A stretch of 28,205 bases of DNA from Sphaeroforma sirkka. Taxonomy: Eukaryota; Opisthokonta; Ichthyosporea; Ichthyophonida. The translations under genes and the position numbers were made by a program. The DNA lies in NCBI GenBank assembly GCA_001586965.3, contig LUCW03000349.1:10001-38205 (forward strand), read 5' to 3'. The notes beneath the pieces are model-generated. The model had not been told where the DNA came from. It saw only the letters and a program-made list of their open reading frames with translations, and did not search any database. Positions 16,294 to 25,289 of this stretch are shown here, piece by piece. Position 1 is the stretch's first letter. The number at the start of each line of letters is the position of its first letter.

Positions 16294-19211
16294 ACAGAAT
16301 ATACCAAATTATGATTGTGCTTATATAATATAATGAATATATTTAGTTGAATACACCCTTTATATATATATATGTATATAATTTTGTTTCATAGTAGACT
16401 CGCTCACACACTTTCTCTTGTGCGAGAGTTTGTAGTCGAATTACCAGGAGTAGGTAAAACGGAAGCTTCGTGTCAACTTTTAGGTTATGAATGACGTCTC
16501 TACTTAGTACTCAGTTGCAACGATGAACTTGGAGGCAGGAGCTGTTGGAGCAAACTACATACATGTGGCAATTTTGTGCACAATATGCCAAATAAGCGAA
16601 CGGCGGAGCTGATGTTAATTTCCTAAAGAGTGATCTAACCATGTGATCAATTTAAAAAATGTATCTCGTTTCTTAAATCACCCAATGGTAACTATCATTG
16701 GCAGATAGAAAATATAGAGTAGAGCTGATCTGCACTCTGCAGTGAAAGAGAAAAAACTATAAAGCCAATTAAAAGCCATATAGGCTTCCAGCTCCCAGAA
16801 CTTTTTTGTTCCATGTTAAAAACGACCGAATCTCGTATTATCTACTCTTGGAGTCTTCTTGGCAGCTATTTTTGTTTTGAAGTAAATGTACTCGATATTT
16901 TGGTTTTCGTTTTTTTAAACGTATAGATTTGGAATATTAGTACATATACGTTTTTTATAAAATGTGTTCTCATTCTGTTACTGAGGAAACTTGGTTCTTG
17001 GTGCTGCGTGCGATAGAAATTGCGAGACTGCAAGTCGAATTGCGAGTTGTGAGACTTTGTCTATACGACACCCATCACTATAAAAAATTTAATGCCCGAG
17101 CCATACTAGAGAGTATTCCTATGTACATATATGGACCGAGTGAATTTTTTTTTTGAATATATGTTCCAAAAGACAATTGCGGTTTTATTTATGAAATCAC
17201 AGAACAGGACAAAATCCCTTGACATGAAATTTACAACAGAACGGGACAAACCCAAATTCAATATTGTTGAACTACAGTGCAATTATGCAAACCAAAAACC
17301 AAACGATCATATTTTACATAGTCTTCGTTTCTTCTTGTAAATAAATATAATTTTTAAAAAAGAAGGCTATGTAACGATAATTTTTATAATATTCAGAAGT
17401 ATGGAATTATGGATCCATGAATTCACGCGCACAGGTTTAACAACAACATTGGCTCTCTCTCTAGTTTGAGGCGTTGTATTCTATTTCAGGTGATAGGTGT
17501 AGATTATGTACCGAAAACTGATACTTGACCGTTGTATTGTACTTGCGAATGGACCGGGTGTCGTTAATGGTTTTATATCTATGGGTGTTGTATAGACAAT
17601 GTCGTTCGACGGTACTATATTTTTTTACCATTTGTGTCCTACATAAACGTTTTGTTTTTAGAAAAGATAAAATACGAGAGATGGTATAACGTACATATTG
17701 TGTACAATGAATACACTATTTGACAAAACAGAGTATTTATAGACTAGGCAGGTCAGAGCCTCACAGTCACAGCGCCACACGAGCCGTAATTTGTTTTCTT
17801 TTCTTTTCTTTTTGTTTCGAAAAACCAAACATGAAGATGTATTGTCCTACGGAGTACGGACATTCTCTGCGTTTTAGTCCGTTCATCTACAGTGGGTTTA
17901 CTTTTTTCTCTATTAAAAAAAAGTAGTAGCAGAGAGGTCTGAGAGGGTCATTATAATAGTCATACAATAAACAAGAAGTATATTTAGCAACAGAAGTCTG
18001 AAGTGCTTTATTGTTTTGCTTATTTTTTCTTTAAAAATGGTTATTTTGTTTTTGTTTTTTTAAAAGTGAAACTAGTATATATATGAAAACTAAAAATTTC
18101 ATCATAAAAAAACAACATGAACACTTCAGCTTCTTCTTTCTTGTTGTGTCATGTGTGTGTGAAATGTGAACTGTGAAGTACAGATACGGCTTGAGGGTAT
18201 TTCTAGAATTTTACTTCCAACACGAGTTCCGGTTTGCGAATCTTGATTCTCAAAACCAGCAGGGAATGAAAATTTCTTGTTCTTTTTTTGTTAAAAGAAC
18301 AAATCAGTATTCTCAAAGACTCAACACTCAACATTCTCAACCTGTGTGATTTTGTGAGTGTGAGCACTGAGCACTGAGCACACCAGGTCACCAGCCGGTT
18401 GCATTTGTTTTGTTTTTCTAAACAGATCAAAAACATTTACTCAGTAAATATTACACAAAAAGTCAAAAACAAAACTAAATATTATATTTATAGAAAAAGT
18501 TCACAGAAACTCGCACGACTCACAGAGCCAACTACAGAGTCAACTTGAACTCACACTCTCAGTCTCAGACCTCAGTGATCTCTGTGAGACTGTGAGACTC
18601 AGACACTCAGTCTCTAATCTCTATTTATCACAGACTACAGTTGACACTTTCTCGCGTCAGCCGTCAGTCTCAGCTCTGCTCTCACTCTCACACTCGCAGT
18701 GAGTCAGTGACACAGACTCACGGACACTCGGACACTCTTTATTTCTCTTTTTCGTTTATGTTTTTGGTTTTTTTTAGATAAACAAAATCAAACAGAGAAA
18801 GCAAATGACTCATCACAGGTTTCAACTTTCGAGAGTCACAACACTTGCTTTTTTTTGCTTTTTAAAACAATATATACTTTTTTTAAATAGAGAACATAAA
18901 AAATATATAATAATACATACAAGTTGGAAAATGGAAACCGGACGGGCCGAAACACACGAGACTTGCAGTTGCAAGGGCTATGAGTTTTCAATTTTTGATT
19001 TCTTGACTATTGACATTTATGTATCGTGAATCGTCGGCCTGTCGGGATTCGGGGAGTCGGGTGCGAGCGAAGCGAGCAAAACAAGAATAAATAACGCCAT
19101 TCTCTGTTCTAAAAATTGTCTATAGAAATAGATACAAATCCCACAGGCCACCGGTCACGCCCACTCACCACGGCCACGCAAAGCCTTCTAAATAGAACAA
19201 GGAGGTTATGG
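16294..19211. other. Gene-poor low-complexity intergenic region
   Basis: About 2.9 kb with no ORF that resembles a gene on either strand. It is AT-rich, with T-runs interrupted by G (around 16907, 18037-18062, 18281, 18744-18775, 18847) often followed by TAAAA, and a CTGAGA/ACTCAC-rich tract (18480-18740). The start of the deacetylase gene (16293) faces into it, so its promoter must lie at the left end. A TTATATAAG motif on the minus strand near 16319-16327 is only about 30 bases from the ATG and is not assigned. Confidence 0.55.
18480..18740. repeat. Cryptic ACTCAC/CTGAGA/GTCTCA low-complexity repeat
   Basis: There is dense irregular repetition of ACTCACA, AGTCTCAG, GTGAGACTGTGAGACTC and GGACACTC without fixed period. 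It resembles the tract at 5283-5420. Confidence 0.6.
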
Positions 19212-19274
19212 GTCACGGCCTCACGGTCTCACGGTCTCACGGTCTCATGTCCTCACGGTCTCATGTCCTCACGG
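19212..19274. repeat. Short tandem repeat, CTCACGGT-type units
   Basis: Units CTCACGGT / CTCATGTC recur about seven times in an 8-bp phase and end about 40 bp before the left edge of the inverted retroelement fragment. Confidence 0.8.
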
Positions 19275-19312
19275 GGCAATGGATTGCGGGCTCAGAGGTT
19301 TTCTGTTTCTTG

Positions 19313-19704
19313 CCAGGATCAATTTCTACCCCTGCTGCAGATACTTTGTAGCCAAGTAAGTGTATAGTATCTTTAGCAAAAGAACACTTGTCTTCGTTAA
19401 TCTCAAGTTTAGCATGATTAAGTCGCTTTAAGACTTCTTTAACGAGTTTAGCATGTTCATGTGCTGTCTTTGTAAAGATAACTATATCATCTAAATAGAC
19501 TGATACGTTATACGACAGGTCCGCAAATAGTTCCATCATAACTTGTTGGAAGAAAGAAGGTAACATGTGTAAGCCTTCAGGTGCACTATTAAACTGGTAC
19601 TTCTTACCTTGCCAAGTAAAGGAAAAGTATTTCCTATGAGGCTCATATATCTGTAGTTGATGGAATGCAGCTTTTAAGTCTATCTTGGAAAGATAGTCGC
19701 ACCC
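19313..19704 (-). pseudogene. pol: RT C-terminal part (palm with YLDD), inverted copy
   Basis: This frame starts near 19704 with the conserved CDYLSKIDLKAAFHQL block (RT motif A region, catalytic Asp in KIDL). It goes on through FTWQGKKYQF and APEGLHMLPSFFQQVM to YLDDIVIF (bases 19486-19497), the catalytic Y-x-D-D of Ty3/gypsy RT, and into the connection domain. It is out of frame with the upstream RT part by one base near 19699-19707, a break shared with the plus copy. The match to the element ends at 19313; the open frame then runs on into unrelated DNA. Confidence 0.8.
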
Positions 19705-20564
19705 TCCATTTTGCGTAGTATCTCGCTTATCTTAGGTAAGGGAAAACTATGTTGCGGAATTAGTTTGTTGATTGGCGACAGGTCTAGTACTACTCTTGTT
19801 TTACTAAACGTTCCATCAGATTTATATTGATCGACCGCTAAGAGAGCTAAGTTAACTGGGGTTGCATCATAATTGATTTCAATTAGACCCTGTTTTAACC
19901 AATCTTCGATTTGGGTTTTGACAACGTCTTTGTGTCTCCAACTCACGTAGTTATGTGAAGGACACTTTAACTTAGAGAAGTCGACGTTTGTTAAGTCAAG
20001 TCTAACGTACCCATTAGAGAACTTAAACATACACCAGTCAGTTATTGCAATCTTCCTGTTTTGTATAATTAAGTCCATAATTATATCGGTGAAGTGCGGA
20101 ATCATATCCTTTGCTTCACCTTCCGGAGGTTTAGGTATCTTTAACATATTATCATCTGACTGATCTTTATTCGGGTCTAGCCCATTAGGCAGACCAGTGA
20201 GTGTTATACCTAAACTGAGAAGATCAGTCATACCTATAATTAAATCGTATTTCTGAGACATGTCAGTAACGATTAGGTGAGTCTTCACTTCTCTTCTATC
20301 TGACAGCATTATGTGTGCATAGTCAATGGCTTGTTCGCAAGTAGTAACTTTGCCATTTCCCAAGATTAAATCAGTTGTTTCGTTATGGACAGCCATATCT
20401 GTAGCGTAGGCTACTCGGCATGAGATAGCAGAGACTTCAGCCCCTGGATCAAATAGTGCCATAACTTTTTCTCCATTTACAAAAACTGTTTGAGAGATAC
20501 GTTCATCTCCTTTGGTATAGATTTTATTGAACATTTTCTCATAATCTTGCTCTAGTGCGCACAT
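19680..20564 (-). pseudogene. pol: Aspartic protease and RT N-terminal part, inverted copy
   Basis: A 294-codon open frame. The protease-like region has VFVNGEKVMALFDPGAEVSAIS near residues 28-49. The active-site triad reads Asp-Pro-Gly rather than Asp-Ser/Thr-Gly, and LIIGMTDLL later fits the retropepsin I-[IL]-G block. From about 205 on, RT begins: KDVVKTQIEDWLKQGLIE, TRVVLDLSPINKLI and FPLPKISEILRKMEG match the fingers and entry to motif A of Ty3/gypsy RT. The frame then runs into a stop at the one-base break. It is separated from the gag frame by a stop and a short spacer, so pol probably needs its own initiation or recoding. Confidence 0.8.
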
Positions 20565-20573
20565 ATGGTACTG

Positions 20574-21206
20574 TCAGTGCTTAACTTGGACGTCTAGTAA
20601 GTCCTTGCAATCCTCTTTGTGCCAACCGTTAGTACCCTTGCAAGTAGCACACTCTTTCATATAGTGTCCAAAATCTGGCTTGCCTGGTGCACACTTAACA
20701 GGGTCGTGTCTACCATTCCACTTGCCATTACGTTTTGTGAGGTTGTAACCACACTTCTTGCAAGGCGCTCTCACCTTCTTATCACCTTTCGGTTCGGTAG
20801 AAGTAGAGCCAGTACCCCCTCCAGTAGTAGTGCAAGGTTTCTTAGTACTACGCGCAGTATTAGTCTCTACTGCGTTTCGCTTAGTGGGCTGGGTGTAGCT
20901 CGTGGTACTAAGTACTCTAGTAGACGAATTGGTATGCTTGTGTACTATCTTCTCAAAGACAGACCAAGGCATAGATCGCAAATCACCATAGGCGATGATG
21001 TCATCATTGACTTTCTTAAAGAGGTTAGCTCCCAGAGACTCCATCATCTGACAAATTAATAAATATTCGCCAGTATAGGTACGACCACCCATCCGAGTAT
21101 TCATATGTGTCATATGAGCTAGAGCACCTCGAATAGTGGTATCGTTCGCAAAGAACTTGCGAGACTCTAGAAGTTCACGGTCACGTGCATCTTCAAAATG
21201 TAGAAA
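20574..21206 (-). pseudogene. gag: gag C-terminal part with zinc-binding tail, inverted copy
   Basis: Open from the right edge of the fragment, in frame upstream of the first ATG at 21113, to a stop at 20574. A helical capsid-like part (ending ...LGANLFKKVNDDIIAY) is followed by a Ser/Thr-rich basic linker and two Cys-rich groups: CKKCGYNL...HDPVKC and CATCKGTNGWHKEDC. The last is C-x2-C-x6-H-x3-C, close to but not the classic C-x2-C-x4-H-x4-C retroviral knuckle. Nucleic-acid binding during packaging is the family role. The N-terminal half of gag is absent. Confidence 0.75.
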
Positions 21207-21872
21207 TACGGCCTCCGGTCAGTCTAAAATATCAAGATCAATTGAGATAATACATTGGTTTTTATTTGTATTTTAAATAATTTAGTACAAGCTCTTTTTC
21301 CAATATTTCCAAAGTGTTCTAAATTCACTTTGATGGCTCCAATAGCCTGAGTATTTGGTATGACTCATCTACTTGGACCTATTTGAGACATTAGTAGATG
21401 TAGGATATTATAAACTAAATTTTATAATCTCCGAACTACTACTTATTGATTTTGGTCCTCCCGCCAATCTCCAAAATCCAATAAGTCTTTTTCTTTTTTT
21501 AACTTTTCTTCAGATGGAACTTTATTTATATCAGCTAATGTATTAACGTGACTTACGTTATTATGTCTATTTACAAATTAGGCAAGTGGTCATGAACATT
21601 TAGTACTTCTAGTGAAAATTATTCAATAAAGAACAGCTAGAGGTACGCCCTGTGTGATCGAGGATATTTAGGCTCTTAACAAGAGGCAGTCCCGATCATT
21701 CTTACACAAGCTACCACTGCTAAATCCTAACTGACTAAATTGTATTTTAGTTTAATATAGTTTGAAACCTAGTAATTTCCATCGAAGTTTACATATTTTT
21801 CAGTTATATAGTAGTTACAGTAGTGTACTGCTTCTAGACTGTCTGACATCAATTTACTATCCAGCAATTACT
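21207..21872 (+). other. Putative 5' LTR/leader of the retrotransposon
   Basis: A non-coding AT-rich 666 bp lies between the inverted fragment and the gag ATG. It contains AATAAA at 21625-21630, as expected near the R region of an LTR. It has no repeat partner inside the window, so LTR limits cannot be set. No TGG-initial primer-binding site was recognised between 21600 and 21872. Confidence 0.35.
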
Positions 21873-23912
21873 ATGGCTAAGGGTACTTCTAAAGGCAAGG
21901 GAGCCGCTAGCTCTAAGCCTGCTAAGCCTGCCGAGGTTCCTGAGGTCCCTGTGGAAACACCTAGCCTGTCTGGAGTTGAGCCTGCCGAGGATACTGTTGG
22001 GGAAGCAAATTCTGAGGTTGGTACAGAGGATTATTCTGAGGATGACTCGTCGGATCCTAAAGCCTTGGAAGAAGAGGTATCTACTACCGCGGAAAGGCTC
22101 GCCAGCGTCCGTGTATCACCTAGGAGTGAAGCTCAGGACCCCAGTTTGCCCCCCTGACCACGTGCCGTCAAATATTGGGGATAAACGTCGAAAGGCTGGA
22201 AAATTCGTGGATACGAATGTCGGGGCATTATAACTCCACATCTAAAGGACACTCCAGCACAAATCCGGAGTGAAAAGGAAGTATTGGACCTGTCCGAAAA
22301 TTTCGGTTTCGCCATCGATGGAGAAGCCATTCCATTCAGCTCAAATCTTGGGGCCGAAGCTGAGGACGCCATAACTCGACAACGAGTGGCTGGATCCTCT
22401 CAATCTCGACGCCAATTGAACCGCACTGAAGCGCTCTTGAAGGAGCTAGCGGCAGCAGCAGTTGTGGACCCCTCTATCGTGTCCCACTTGGCTGATATTC
22501 TTCCTATACCGAAGAAGAAAAAAAATTCGGGCCGGGTTTCGAACCCGAGACCTACTGGTTTACCAGCCAGTATGTTTACCACTAAGCCAGTTACCACTGG
22601 CGAGATAGATAATATTTCAAAATTTAATCTCTATAGCTCTGATGCTACCATCGACCATCCTCTTGACAAACCTAACCCTGTCAGAGGATATGATCGTATG
22701 GAACTCGATGAGGCTTACCATCCTCGTAATATCGACCCTCATTTGCCAACTCAACCCTGGTAATCACGATTTTGGCAATCGCTACACCAGTACCTCGTTA
22801 GAGAGTTCCCGCTCTAATCCTGAGGATGAGGAAGTGAGAACCAGACATACTCGTCTCAGGCTATTACGCTCTGGTATGCAAGTCCTTGAGGACCGTCTAT
22901 TGAATGACTCTGACCTTGACGATAGGAAAGCGGATAACATTCGCTATCTAATCGATAACAAGAGAAAGGAAATAGACACCATCTTGGCACTAGCAGCCCG
23001 TAGCACTGAGCATGAGCCTCGTGAACACTTAGAACCAAGCTTTATAAAGCAGCTAGGTAACGCGCAGGCTGAGGTCGATTTCTCTACTAATGAGAGTACA
23101 GTGGAGACACTGAAGGCCTTCGACCAACTTAAGGAGTCTGCCAGCCTTAGGGATAAGCAGATGATGAATGCCTTTATTCATTTCTGCGAGCCAGGTGAAT
23201 GGCGAACTATCTTGAAGGCTCATGAGCCCAACTGGAAAGCCCTACCCTGGCACCAGTTGCGTGATAATATACTTAACACCTTTTTTTGAAGATGCACGTG
23301 ACCGTGAACTTCTAGAGTCTCGCAAGTTCTTTGCGAACGATACCACTATTCGAGGTGCTCTAGCTCATATGACACATATGAATACTCGGATGGGTGGTCG
23401 TACCTATACTGGCGAATACTTATTAATTTGTCAGATGATGGAGACTCTGGGAGCTAACCTCTTTAAGAAAGTCAATGATGACATCATCGCCTATGGTGAT
23501 TTGCTATGATCTATGCCTTGGTCTGTCTTTGAGAAGATAGTACACAAGCATACCAATTCCTCTACTAGAGTACTTAGTACCACGAGCTACACCCAGCCCA
23601 CTAAGCGAAACGCAGTAGAGACTAATACTGCGCGTAGTACTAAGAAACCTCGCACTACTACTGGAGAGGGGTACTGGCTCTACTTCTACCGAACCGAAAG
23701 GTGATAAGAAGGTGAGAGCGCCTTGCAAGAAGTGTGGTTACAACCTCACAAAACGTAATGGCAAGTGGAATGGTAGACACGACCCTGTTAAGTGTGCACC
23801 AGGCAAGCCAGATTTTGGACACTATATGAAAGAGTGTGCTACTTGCAAGGGTACTAACGGTTGGCAACAAAGAGGATTGCAAGGACTTACCAGACGTCAA
23901 GTTAAGCACTGA
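21873..23912 (+). pseudogene. gag: gag polyprotein, frameshifted
   Basis: The likely start is the ATG at 21873 (MAKGTSKGKG), followed by a Pro/Glu/Ser-rich acidic segment. Frame breaks occur near 22140 (C-run), near 22205 (A-run) and near 22760. The stretch 22769-23287 holds a long helical capsid-like region (LRLLRSGMQVLEDRLL; SFIKQLGNAQAEVDF; WHQLRDNILN) and breaks at a T-run (23281-23287). The remainder matches the intact inverted copy but has a 3-base insertion creating TGA near 23505, a one-base insertion near 23667, and two more indels in the last zinc group near 23868-23900. It is not translatable as it stands. The structural nucleocapsid role is known for the family. Confidence 0.75.
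22518..22600 (-). ncRNA. tRNA-like sequence with Pol III A and B boxes, antisense within gag
   Basis: On the minus strand, TGGCTTAGTGG (22579-22589) fits the A-box consensus TRGYNNARNNG exactly, and GTTCGAAAC (about 22536-22544) fits the B box. A T-arm (TCGGG-TTCGAAA-CCCGG), an anticodon-like hairpin (ACTGG...CCAGT, loop 8 nt) and a run of eight T (22525-22518) as terminator follow in tRNA order. The acceptor strands do not pair and the D stem is weak, so this is a tRNA-derived or pseudo-tRNA unit rather than a working tRNA. On the plus strand gag reads straight through it. Confidence 0.5.
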
Positions 23913-23920
23913 CAGTACCA

Positions 23921-24518
23921 TATGTGCGCACTAGAGCAAGATTATGAGAAAATGTTCAATAAAATCTATACCAAAGGAGATGAACGTATCTTTCAAACAG
24001 TTTTCGTAAATGGAGAAAAAAGTTATGGCACTATTTGATCCAGGGGCTGAAGTCTCTGCTATTCATGCCGAGTAGCCTACGCTACAGATATGGCTGTCCA
24101 TAACGAAACAACTGATTTAATCTTGGGAAATGGCAAAGTTACTACTTGCGAACAAGCCATTGACTATGCACACATAATGCTGTCAGATAGAAGAGAAGTG
24201 AAGACTCACCTAATCGTTACTGACATGTCTCAGAAATACGATTTAATTATAGGTATGACTGATCTTCTCAGTTTAGGTATAACACTCACTGGTCTGCCTA
24301 ATGGGCTAGACCCGAATAAAGATCAGTCAGATGATAATATGTTAAAGATACCTAAACCTCCGGAAGGTGAAGCAAAGGATATGATTCCGCACTTCACCGA
24401 TATAATTATGGACTTAATTATACAAAACAGGAAGATTGCAATAACTGACTGGTGTATGTTTAAGTTCTCTAATGGGTACGTTAGACTTGACTTGACAAAC
24501 GTCGACTTTCTAAGTTAA
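23921..24518 (+). pseudogene. pol: Aspartic protease region and start of RT, frameshifted
   Basis: It corresponds to the protease frame of the inverted copy (MCALEQDYEKMF onward) but has a one-base insertion in an A-run near 24017, a one-base loss near 24064 and another near 24509. The active-site triplet is GAT CCA GGG (24037-24045), Asp-Pro-Gly, as in the inverted copy. The longest open part is 24090-24518 and contains YDLIIGMTDLL. In intact elements this protease cleaves Gag-Pol. Activity here is doubtful because of both the frameshifts and the Pro. Confidence 0.75.
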
Positions 24519-25289
24519 AGTGTCCTTCACATAACTACGTGAGTTGGAGACACAAAGACGTTGTCAAAACCCAAATCGAAGATTGGTTAAAACAGGGTCT
24601 AATTGAAATCAATTATGATGCAACCCCAGTTAACTTAGCTCTCTTAGCGGTCGATCAATATAAATCTGATGGAACGTTTAGTAAAAAACAAGAGTAGTAC
24701 TAGACCTGTCGCCAATCAACAAACTAATTCCGCAACATAGTTTTCCCTTACCTAAGATAAGCGAGATACTACGCAAAATGGAGGGTGCGACTATCTTTCC
24801 AAGATAGACTTAAAAGCTGCATTCCATCAACTACAGATATATGAGCCTCATAGGAAATACTTTTCCTTTACTTGGCAAGGTAAGAAGTACCAGTTTAAAG
24901 GTGCACCTGAAGGCTTACACATGTTACCTTCTTTCTTCCAACAAGTTATGATGGAACTATTTGCGGACCTGTCGTATAACGTATCAGTCTATTTAGATGA
25001 TATAGTTATCTTTACAAAGACAGCACGTGAACATGCTAAACTCGTTAAAGAAGTCTTAAAGCGACTTAATCATGCTAAACTTAAGATTAACGAAGACAAG
25101 TGTTCTTTTGCTAAAGATACTATACACTTACTTGGCTACAAAGTATCTGCAGCAGGGTAGAAATTGATCCTGGCAAGAAACAGTTTCTGTTGGATTTATC
25201 AACACCAATTACTGGAAGAGATGTGAACTCTGTGTGTGGGTTTGTTAACTTCTTCTCGGATTCGGTACCGCATCTTTTCATTACTTAAA
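24519..25289 (+). pseudogene. pol: Reverse transcriptase, frameshifted
   Basis: Conserved blocks appear in order in shifting frames: VSWRHKDVVKTQIEDWL, VVLDLSPINKLI, HSFPLPKISEIL, YLSKIDLKAAFHQL, APEGLHMLPSFFQQV, YLDDIVIF (24990-25001), DKCSFAKDTIHLLGYKVSAAG. These are the Ty3/gypsy RT motifs, and the catalytic Asp residues of motif A and YLDD are present. Breaks relative to the inverted copy: two extra A near 24685 and one G lost near 25157. A one-base break near 24787 is shared by both copies. The segment 25184-25289 (DLSTPITGRDVNSVCGFVNFF) is the connection leading to RNase H and contains another frame change near 25280. Confidence 0.8.

Larger units (their letters stand above)
19313..21206 (-). 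mobile_element. Inverted partial copy of the Ty3/gypsy element (gag C-terminus to RT)
   Basis: On the minus strand this stretch matches plus-strand 23284-25183 nearly base for base: few substitutions, about nine small indels counted by eye. It starts inside gag and ends inside RT. Similarity stops abruptly at both edges: left near CTGTTTCTTGCC (19313), right near CTTCAAAA (about 21206). It carries no LTR and no integrase. Its reading frames are better preserved than in the plus copy. Confidence 0.9.

Noticed and set aside
18203..18436. 77-codon minus-strand frame in the gene-poor region
   Set aside because: Basic, low-complexity composition; no motif or exon context.
22526..22600. Functional tRNA gene with assignable anticodon
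   Set aside because: Acceptor strands do not pair, D stem is weak and the anticodon loop would be 8 nt; kept only as a tRNA-like Pol III unit.
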